Source: Treponema sp.
GTDB lineage: Bacteria > Spirochaetota > Spirochaetia > Treponematales > Treponemataceae
Direction of reading: 5' to 3'
Assembly (NCBI GenBank): GCA_017619795.1
Contig: JAFZRP010000106.1
Span: 1 to 45,784, forward strand
DNA: 45,784 nucleotides
Position 1 is the stretch's first letter. The number at the start of each line of letters is the position of its first letter. Shown here piece after piece: positions 24,079 to 30,813 of this stretch. The position numbers and the translations under genes are program-made. Below the pieces are notes generated by a model that worked only from the letters and a program-made list of their open reading frames with translations, was not told where the DNA came from and searched no databases.

Positions 24079-25626
24079 ATGAAAAACATGGAATACGATG
24101 TTGTGATTATTGGTGCCGGGATTTCCGGTGCGTGTATTGCGCGCGAGCTGAGCAAAACGACGGCGCGTGTCTGTCTTTTGGATAAAGAGGATGATGTAAG
24201 CTGCGGAACGAGTAAGGCAAACTCCGGTATTGTTCACGCCGGCTATGATCCTGAACCCGGCTCGCTTATGGCAAAATATAATGTTCGTGGCGCAGAGCTT
24301 TTTGCCGACCTTGCGCAAAAGCTTCATTTTGATTACAAGCAGATTGGCTCCCTCGTTCTTGCTTTTGATGATGATGGCCTTGCCAAATTGAAAGTCCTGC
24401 TTGAACGCGGAAAGAAAAACGGCGTTAAAAAGCTTAAGATTTTGAATCGCGCCCAGCTGGAAGAGCTTGAACCAAACCTCAGCGAGGAAGCCCTTGGAGC
24501 CCTCTATGCGCCTACTGCCGCCATCACTTCTCCATACCAGGCTACCTGGGCAATCGCAGAAAGCGCAGTAATCAATGGTGTTACATTTTTGCGAAACACC
24601 GCGGTACACTCCATTACGCCGCCTGCTCCAAGTTCCAAAACCGCAGGTAAAAAGGATGATGATAAGAGCCCGTCCCGCGCCGCCACCTTCTTCACGCTCT
24701 CCACAACCGCCGGCGAGATAAAGGCCAAATACGTGGTAAACGCAGCCGGTCTCAAAGCCGACGAAATCAGCCGCATGGCAGGCGCCCGGGACTACCGGAT
24801 TATCCAACGTAAGGGCGAATACTGTCTTTTGGATAACAAATGCATAAATCTTGTAAACCACGTGCTTTTCCAGACCCCGGGCCCGCTCGGCAAGGGCGTT
24901 CTTGTTACCCGCACCGTGGACGGCAACATTCTCATCGGACCTAGTGCCGACGCCGTTTCCAAGGACACAATCGATTACACCGGAACCACCGCCGCCTCTC
25001 AGGAAGCCATTCTCAAAGCGGCAAGACGCTCCGTTCCAGATATCCCTCAGCGCAATATTATCAACTCCTTTGCCGGAATCCGCGCCATTGCAGTTGAGCC
25101 CGACGGCACTCCAATAAATGACTTTATAATAGAAGAAGATGCAACGATTCGCGGCTTTATAAACGTTGGCGGTATTTGTTCTCCAGGTTTGACTTCCGCC
25201 CCTGCTATTGGCGAAGCCGTAGTAGACTTACTAAAGAAAGCGGGATTGAAGGTTTCTCCTGCCGCTCACTTTATCGAAGAACGCGAAGGCATTCCAAGCT
25301 TTAAGCTCTCTTCTCAGGAAGAAAAACTCGCCCTCATAAAAAAAGACAAGCGTTATGGTCAGATTATCTGCCGCTGCGAAATGATTACCGAAGGCGAGAT
25401 TGTAGCCGCCATCCACAGTCCGATTGGCGCAGTTGATTTGGACGGCGTTAAACGACGCACTCGTGCCGGTATGGGACGCTGTCAGGCCGGCTTCTGCAGT
25501 CCACGCGTTACCGAAATCCTCAGCCGCGAACTGCAAATCCCAATGATAAACATCACCAAGCGCGGCGGCACCTCTTACGTGCTCGATTCCAAAACCCGCC
25601 CATGCGTTCCGGAGGTTGCAAAATGA
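24079..25626 (+). CDS. FAD-dependent oxidoreductase, GlpA-like, with BFD-type Fe-S tail
   Basis: A 515-aa flavoprotein probably oxidising glycerol 3-phosphate or a similar 2-hydroxy compound. YDVVIIGAGISGACIARE is the FAD-binding motif; CGTSKANSGIVHAGYD follows the GlpA/LhgO pattern; YRIIQRKGEYCLLD and SFAGIRAIA continue the DAO fold. The tail (about 430-485) holds four cysteines, ICRCE ... GRCQAGFC, as in BFD-like [2Fe-2S] domains of GlpA. A low-complexity insert (PPAPSSKTAGKKDDDKSPSR) sits near residue 190. First gene of an operon with a GlpB-like protein and a DUF1667 protein. TAAAAT lies 7 nt before the ATG. Confidence 0.88.
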   Translation: MKNMEYDVVIIGAGISGACIARELSKTTARVCLLDKEDDVSCGTSKANSGIVHAGYDPEPGSLMAKYNVRGAELFADLAQKLHFDYKQIGSLVLAFDDDGLAKLKVLLERGKKNGVKKLKILNRAQLEELEPNLSEEALGALYAPTAAITSPYQATWAIAESAVINGVTFLRNTAVHSITPPAPSSKTAGKKDDDKSPSRAATFFTLSTTAGEIKAKYVVNAAGLKADEISRMAGARDYRIIQRKGEYCLLDNKCINLVNHVLFQTPGPLGKGVLVTRTVDGNILIGPSADAVSKDTIDYTGTTAASQEAILKAARRSVPDIPQRNIINSFAGIRAIAVEPDGTPINDFIIEEDATIRGFINVGGICSPGLTSAPAIGEAVVDLLKKAGLKVSPAAHFIEEREGIPSFKLSSQEEKLALIKKDKRYGQIICRCEMITEGEIVAAIHSPIGAVDLDGVKRRTRAGMGRCQAGFCSPRVTEILSRELQIPMINITKRGGTSYVLDSKTRPCVPEVAK

Positions 25627-27110
25627 CAAAGAAGACTACAACAACAAAGAAACCTGTTGCCACCAAAAAGCAAACTGGTACCAGTGGCAGCATCATATAT
25701 GATACCATTATTGTGGGCGGCGGCCCCGCCGGTTTAGCAGCGGCAATTGCAGCCAAGCAAAACGGCTTGAAAAACGTCCTCATCCTCGAGCGCGACAACC
25801 GCTTAGGCGGCATCCTCCTACAGTGCATTCACAACGGCTTCGGACTCCACTACTTCGGCGAAGAACTCACCGGCCCCGAATACGCAAATCGTTTTGTCAG
25901 CCAAGTTGAAGAGCTCGGCATCGAAAGCAAAGTAAATACGATGGTTCTCGAGATTCAGCGCGGTGACGCAACCGGTTCAACCACCACGGAAACCGCATCC
26001 GCCACCAACAAGGCCTCTTCCGCCGCGGCACCCGGCTCCACCACCGCCCCATCCCTCCACCGCGTCATCGCCATCAACTCCACCGACGGCCTCATGCTCC
26101 TGCAAACCAAAACCATCATCCTCTGTATGGGCTGCCGTGAACGAACCCGCGGTGCACTTGTTATTCCGGGCACTCGACCGGCCGGCATTTTTACGGCGGG
26201 CAGCGCTCAGCGATTTGTAAACATAGACGGCTATCTTCCGGGCAAAAAAGTTGTAATTCTTGGCAGCGGCGACATCGGTCTGATTATGGCACGTCGTCTC
26301 ACTCTCGAAGGCGCCGAAGTCAAGGTTGTCTGCGAGATTATGAATTACTCGGCTGGTCTTGCGCGAAACCTTACCCAGTGTCTGGAAAACTTTGATATTC
26401 CGCTTAAGCTCAGCACCACCATCATCCAGATTCACGGAACGGACAGGGTTAGCGGTGTTACGATTGCCAAGGTTGACGACCACCGTAAGCCAATTCCTGG
26501 CACCGAAGAGTTTATTGAATGCGATACCGTTCTGCTCAGCGTTGGTCTTATTCCAGAAAACGAGGTAAGCATTGCGGCCGGCGTTGCCCTCGACTCTATC
26601 ACCAGCGGACCTTCCGTTGACCAGTTTATGGAAACTTCCATTCCGGGCATTTTTGCCTGCGGAAACAGCGTCCACGTTCACGACCTTGTTGATTTTGTTA
26701 CTGAAGAAAGTCTTCTTGCTGGAAAGAGCGCGGCTGAATACTGCAAAAATCCTTCTTACACCGCGGGCAATATCACAGTCCCTGTTCTTGCCGGAAACCG
26801 CGTGCGCTATGCCGTTCCTCAGCATCTTGATTTGATGACGGGAACTACATCTGAACCGACAACTAAATCGTCCGCCTCATCCTCTTCCGACGATACGATT
26901 CGTATTATGTTCCGCTCGACTGATGTTTACCGCTCGGTTACTGCAACGGTTTACGCGGGACAGCAGCTTCTTGCTCAGGCTAAAAAACGCATAGTCCGCC
27001 CCGGAGAGATGCAGACGATTGAACTAAAACAGTCCGCTGTTGAGCTGCTCAAAAAGTCTCCGCAGTCAATCACAATCTCTATAGAAATGCCGGAGGATTC
27101 AATCGACTAA
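25623..27110 (+). CDS. NAD/FAD-dependent oxidoreductase (GlpB-like partner)
   Basis: A 495-aa pyridine-nucleotide-disulphide-type oxidoreductase: DTIIVGGGPAGLAAAIAA near the N-terminus, CMGCRERTRGALVIPGTRPA, a second dinucleotide fold VVILGSGDIGLIMARRL and GIFACGNSVHVHDLVD. Two unusual parts are a Lys/Thr-rich N-terminus (MTKKTTTTKKPVATKKQ) and a Ser/Thr/Ala-rich insert near 110-140. ATG 25623 has GGAGG and overlaps the previous stop (ATGA), so the genes are translationally coupled. In Firmicutes and spirochaetes this trio forms an anaerobic glycerol-3-phosphate dehydrogenase-like complex. Confidence 0.87.
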   Translation: MTKKTTTTKKPVATKKQTGTSGSIIYDTIIVGGGPAGLAAAIAAKQNGLKNVLILERDNRLGGILLQCIHNGFGLHYFGEELTGPEYANRFVSQVEELGIESKVNTMVLEIQRGDATGSTTTETASATNKASSAAAPGSTTAPSLHRVIAINSTDGLMLLQTKTIILCMGCRERTRGALVIPGTRPAGIFTAGSAQRFVNIDGYLPGKKVVILGSGDIGLIMARRLTLEGAEVKVVCEIMNYSAGLARNLTQCLENFDIPLKLSTTIIQIHGTDRVSGVTIAKVDDHRKPIPGTEEFIECDTVLLSVGLIPENEVSIAAGVALDSITSGPSVDQFMETSIPGIFACGNSVHVHDLVDFVTEESLLAGKSAAEYCKNPSYTAGNITVPVLAGNRVRYAVPQHLDLMTGTTSEPTTKSSASSSSDDTIRIMFRSTDVYRSVTATVYAGQQLLAQAKKRIVRPGEMQTIELKQSAVELLKKSPQSITISIEMPEDSID

Positions 27111-27129
27111 TCGTTCGAGGGATAAAAAT

Positions 27130-27546
27130 ATGGAAAATAACATGGAAAACAAAAATATACATCATCTCACTTGCATAATTTGTCCGATGGGCTGCCAGCT
27201 GGAAGCAACCGTCCTGGATTCATCATCCTCAGACTCCGCCCTGCCCGGCACCACCGCCCCAAAAATCACCGTGACCGGCAACTCCTGTAAACGCGGCGAC
27301 CAGTACGCCTTCACCGAGCTCACCAACCCCATGCGCACCCTCACCTGCACCGTCGCCGTCACCGGAGGCACCCGCCCCCTAGTTTCCGCCCGCACCAAAG
27401 GCGAAATCCCCAAAAGCTTACTCCTCCGCGCCATGCAATACGTCAAACGCCTGGAGATTGCTGCTCCGGTTAAGACTGGTGATGTAATAGTGGAAGATTT
27501 TTTGCAGACTGGAGTTTCATTAGTTGCCGGGGAAGATGTTGTTTGA
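27130..27546 (+). CDS. DUF1667 protein
   Basis: A 138-aa protein with CIICPMGCQLE at the N-terminus and GNSCKRGDQYAFTE in the middle, giving four cysteines that could hold a metal or Fe-S cluster, then NPMRTLTCTVAV and a C-terminal IVEDFLQTGV segment. DUF1667 proteins are the constant third member of GlpA-like/GlpB-like operons; their role is not established but an electron-transfer subunit is likely. GAGGG precedes the ATG; 19 nt follow the previous stop. Confidence 0.88.
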   Translation: MENNMENKNIHHLTCIICPMGCQLEATVLDSSSSDSALPGTTAPKITVTGNSCKRGDQYAFTELTNPMRTLTCTVAVTGGTRPLVSARTKGEIPKSLLLRAMQYVKRLEIAAPVKTGDVIVEDFLQTGVSLVAGEDVV

Positions 27547-27571
27547 TTCTGAAAAAGGTACCGAATATATG

Positions 27572-29002
27572 CTATGCGAATAAATCATCCATCAAGATGA
27601 CATTAGAGAATACACTGCTGTATTCGTTCTTCTTCAGTCCAAAGGTTGTTACTAAGGTATTTCGAATTACAGTCTTCGGAGAAACTTCTTTCTGAAGAAG
27701 AGATTCCCTGTTAAGCAGAGTTTTATAATATTTATTGTCTACATCATATTCTCCGCTGTAAAACTTCATTTCACACATATTGATTACATTATCATCTCGG
27801 ATAATAAGCAAATCGATTTGGGTTCCTTCTTCATCATCTACTCGTTTAGACCAGGCAGATGATGAAGTATTTACCCCAGATATTCCTAGAGATTTTTTTA
27901 TCTGTTCAACATGATTGAAACAAACATTTTCAAAAGCAATTCCCCTCCAGGATGATAATAAATGTGAACTTGTATTTTGCTGCCAGAATTTTTCATTTGT
28001 TGTTTTTTGTTCTTTTACAAGTTTAAGATAGAATAAACAGAACGGATCTACGAGTTTGTAATGAGTTTCGCGCTTGCTAAAACCGAATGGAACATATTTA
28101 ACAACAAAATCACCCGTAATAAGCGCATTTAGATTTTTTGTAATACCTATACCATCTGTTATATGTAATTTTTCAATAATTTCTGCTCTTGTAAAACCTG
28201 CATTCTTTTTCCCAAGTAAACTAACAATTGATTTTACGAAATCCGGATTTTCAAATACAGAAGCAAAAAGACGGTCATATTCATCTTTTAATTTTGCATT
28301 CTTTGCAAAAATTATATTATCAATGTTTTGTGCTAAGCTGTGTTCCCCATCTACATAGCCCAAGTAAAATGGAATACCTCCAAAAACCATATAACTTTGA
28401 ACAATATCGTATCGAGAAAGTTTTACATTATTTGATTTATAAAACTCCTCACATTCAGAAAGGGTAAAAGGAGTAAGTTTTATTTCATGAGAAACTCTAT
28501 CATAAAGTCCACCGTGTGCGTTTATAAGCTTGTCCAGAATCCATGAGTTTGCACTTCCACAAACTACCAGCATGAAATTTTTACGGTGGCAAGCCCATGT
28601 GTTCCAGAATCCTTCAAATGCCTGTAAAAATCCAGAGCGTGGAGTATCAAGCCATGGTAATTCATCTATGAATATAAGCTGACGAGATCCGTTATCAATT
28701 TTCTGTAAAAACTTTTCAAGCAGAAAAAATGCATCAAGCCATGATTTTGGTTTATCACATTCTTCCATTCCATGAAGGAGAAGTGATTTATAGAAATGCT
28801 CAAGCTGTTTTTTTAGTTGCCCTTTTGCATCATCTTTGTTTGGTGCAAGGCCTGCATGTCTGAATGTTATACGACCAGAAAATGTTTCATCAACAAGGAA
28901 TGTTTTTCCTACACGACGACGACCATAAATCGCAACAAACTCTGCACTGTTTTTATCATAGAGTTTGTTTAATTCAGCAATCTCTTTTTTTCGACCAATC
29001 AT
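27572..29002 (-). CDS. AAA ATPase with PD-(D/E)XK-like C-terminus (DUF234 type)
   Basis: A 476-aa protein. MIGRKKEIAELNKLYDKN, Walker A GRRRVGKT (26-33), LIFIDELPWLD (Walker B), VVCGSANSWIL and the winged-helix region around RAEIIEKLHI form the archaeal-type ATPase. The tail has GTQIDLLIIRDDNVINMCEMKF, a D...E-x-K nuclease core. Such genes are mobile accessory genes in Bacteroides, Treponema and archaea; the function is not settled. The ATG has AAGGAT upstream, lying inside a large inverted repeat. Confidence 0.85.
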   Translation of the reverse strand: MIGRKKEIAELNKLYDKNSAEFVAIYGRRRVGKTFLVDETFSGRITFRHAGLAPNKDDAKGQLKKQLEHFYKSLLLHGMEECDKPKSWLDAFFLLEKFLQKIDNGSRQLIFIDELPWLDTPRSGFLQAFEGFWNTWACHRKNFMLVVCGSANSWILDKLINAHGGLYDRVSHEIKLTPFTLSECEEFYKSNNVKLSRYDIVQSYMVFGGIPFYLGYVDGEHSLAQNIDNIIFAKNAKLKDEYDRLFASVFENPDFVKSIVSLLGKKNAGFTRAEIIEKLHITDGIGITKNLNALITGDFVVKYVPFGFSKRETHYKLVDPFCLFYLKLVKEQKTTNEKFWQQNTSSHLLSSWRGIAFENVCFNHVEQIKKSLGISGVNTSSSAWSKRVDDEEGTQIDLLIIRDDNVINMCEMKFYSGEYDVDNKYYKTLLNRESLLQKEVSPKTVIRNTLVTTFGLKKNEYSSVFSNVILMDDLFA

Positions 29003-29009
29003 AGCATTT

Positions 29010-29062
29010 ATCCTTAATTAGAGGTGAGCTTATATTTTTATGTTTCACCTCTAATTAAGGAT
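29010..29062. promoter_or_regulatory. 18-bp perfect inverted repeat over the ATPase ribosome site
   Basis: ATCCTTAATTAGAGGTGA (29010-29027) and TCACCTCTAATTAAGGAT (29045-29062) with a 17-nt spacer. In the ATPase mRNA the AAGGAT ribosome site forms one end of the stem, so the hairpin would hide it. It may equally be an operator or a mobile-element end. Confidence 0.75.
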
Positions 29063-29144
29063 GATAGCACAGAAAAATAGAGGCGTCAATGAATATACAG
29101 TTTTCAGAACAAATAATAATATTTTGCTTTATGAAACTTTTTTT

Positions 29145-29160
29145 AGTAAAACGTTTTACT
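29145..29160. promoter_or_regulatory. 16-bp palindromic operator (LacI-family type)
   Basis: AGTAAAACGTTTTACT is a perfect palindrome with the central CG typical of LacI/CcpA-type repressor sites. It lies 30 bp upstream of the GH43 start and overlaps a weak TTGCTT-17-TACTTT promoter, so sugar-dependent repression is likely. Confidence 0.55.
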
Positions 29161-29189
29161 TTTTTTTCAAAACCATATACACTATAATC

Positions 29190-30710
29190 ATGAAATCTAT
29201 CAAAAATCTTTTTTTAGGTGTGGTTTTAATTATGAGTACAATAACATCTTGCGCAACCAATTCTTCTAAAGAAGAGGCTGCAACAACATCATCTCCTGCA
29301 TTCAAAGCAACTGGCATGCAGAAAAAAATGGCAGAAAAGGCAGTAAAATCGCTTTCTGAAAACAATCCTATAAATGCCTGGAAGTTCACTGCGGACCCGG
29401 CTGTTCTGGTTTACAACGACACGATTTACATCTACGGAACAAACGATTTCCAGCAGGTAGAATATACGGCTGGTCTTGAGGATAATGGCTACGGCAGAAT
29501 CAATACGCTGAACATTTTTTCTTCCAAGGACCTTGTAAACTGGACTGACTGCGGCGAAGTAAAGGTAGCTGGTCCGGACGGTGCAGCAAAATGGGCACGA
29601 AACTCCTGGGCTCCTGCAATCGCTGTAAAAAATATTGACGGCAAGGATAAGTTCTTCCTTTATTTTGCAGACAGCGCTAACGGAATCGGCGTTCTTTCTG
29701 CTGACTCTCCAACAGGTCCTTTTACCGATCCTCTTGGTGTGGCTCTTGTTAGTCGTGCAGCTCCAAATATGCAGGGCGTTTACTGGCTCTTTGATCCTGC
29801 TGTTTTCGTGGATGATGATGGTACAGGCTACATCTATTTTGGCGGCGGTCTTGATAAGGATGCAGCTCATCCAAAATCTGCACGCTGTGCTCGTCTCCAG
29901 CCTGATATGATTTCCCTGGATACTAAGCCTGCCGAAATTGACGCTCCTTATCTTTTTGAAGATTCCGGCATTAACAAAATCAACGGAAAATACTATTACT
30001 CATACTGCTCTAACTGGATTGACCGTGGCGACGCAAAAGGTCCGGAAGTTCCTTCAATCGCTTCCATCTGCTACATGACCTCCGACAATCCTCTTGGACC
30101 TTTTACTTACCAGGGCGAAACCCTTTTGAACCCAGGCCGCTACTTTGGACCATGGGGCAACAACCACCACTGGATTTTCCAGCTCAAGGGCAAATGGTAC
30201 ATCGCTTACCACACCCAGACTATGGAAAAAACTGTTGGCCTGCTCAAGGGCGGTTACCGCAACATATTTATCAGCGACTTTAAGATTGATGATGATGGAA
30301 CAATCCCTGTTCAGAGCGTAACAAAAGCTGGTCCGGAAAGAATCTGTGCCTTTAATCCATACGAGACAATTCCTGCCGCAACTCTGCGCACTTCAAAAAA
30401 TCTCGTAATTATGCCGGGCAAAGTTTTCCCAATCGCAGAAGATGCTTACCTCGAAATTGATGGCGCCGACTTGTCAAAAGGGGCATCCAGTATCACCGTA
30501 AAACCTACCCCTGGCAGCCGCTCCGGCACCCTCAAAATCACCCTCGGCCGTGAAAAAGGCCCAGAGCTCGCCACAATCACTCTCAAAGGCGACTCCGAAA
30601 CAACAGCCAAGCTCACCCTCCCAAGTGATTTTGACTCAAGCGTACTCCACAAGATTTTCTTCATCTACAACGGAGACTTCGCGCTGGAGAGCTGGAAGAT
30701 AGAGAAATAA
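29190..30710 (+). CDS. GH43 family glycosidase, lipoprotein
   Basis: A 507-aa exported hydrolase. Signal MKSIKNLFLGVVLIMSTITS then C, a spirochaete-style lipobox (ITSC). The five-bladed fold residues are visible: ADPAVLVYNDTIYIYGT (catalytic base Asp), WLFDPAVFVDDDGTGYIYF (second Asp) and YLFEDSGINKINGKYY (acid Glu), then GNNHHWIFQLKGKWYIAYHT. A beta-rich C-terminal domain (about 370-507) resembles a CBM6-like module. Probably releases arabinose or xylose from plant polysaccharide at the cell surface. The frame opens at 29061, but the signal peptide starts at 29190. A TATAAT box directly precedes that ATG. Confidence 0.88.
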   Translation: MKSIKNLFLGVVLIMSTITSCATNSSKEEAATTSSPAFKATGMQKKMAEKAVKSLSENNPINAWKFTADPAVLVYNDTIYIYGTNDFQQVEYTAGLEDNGYGRINTLNIFSSKDLVNWTDCGEVKVAGPDGAAKWARNSWAPAIAVKNIDGKDKFFLYFADSANGIGVLSADSPTGPFTDPLGVALVSRAAPNMQGVYWLFDPAVFVDDDGTGYIYFGGGLDKDAAHPKSARCARLQPDMISLDTKPAEIDAPYLFEDSGINKINGKYYYSYCSNWIDRGDAKGPEVPSIASICYMTSDNPLGPFTYQGETLLNPGRYFGPWGNNHHWIFQLKGKWYIAYHTQTMEKTVGLLKGGYRNIFISDFKIDDDGTIPVQSVTKAGPERICAFNPYETIPAATLRTSKNLVIMPGKVFPIAEDAYLEIDGADLSKGASSITVKPTPGSRSGTLKITLGREKGPELATITLKGDSETTAKLTLPSDFDSSVLHKIFFIYNGDFALESWKIEK

Positions 30711-30719
30711 ATATTATTC

Positions 30720-30758
30720 TATACTGAAAAATTATTCACTGAATTTTTTTTCAGTATA
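30720..30758 (+). terminator. Terminator-like hairpin after the GH43 gene
   Basis: TATACTGAAAAA (30720-30731) and TTTTTCAGTATA (30747-30758) form a 12-bp perfect stem. The T-run lies inside the second arm, so efficiency is uncertain. Confidence 0.5.
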
Positions 30759-30777
30759 AATAATTTCTCCACTTTCC

Positions 30778-30805
30778 TTTACGCACTTGATTTCTGTGCT
30801 ATACT
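30778..30805 (+). promoter_or_regulatory. Candidate promoter of addB-addA
   Basis: TTTACG (30778-30783), 16 nt, TATACT (30800-30805). The start codon at 30814 lies 8 nt further, so the transcript would be leaderless or nearly so. Confidence 0.45.
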
Positions 30806-30813
30806 ATTACAGT

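Noticed and set aside
24058..24861. Long open frame (267 aa) opposite the GlpA-like gene
   Set aside because: Lies wholly antisense to a well-supported flavoprotein gene in a GC-richer stretch; no recognisable motifs or ribosome site.
25977..26825. Long open frame (282 aa) opposite the GlpB-like gene
   Set aside because: Mirror of a conserved dinucleotide-binding protein; composition is that of an antisense frame.
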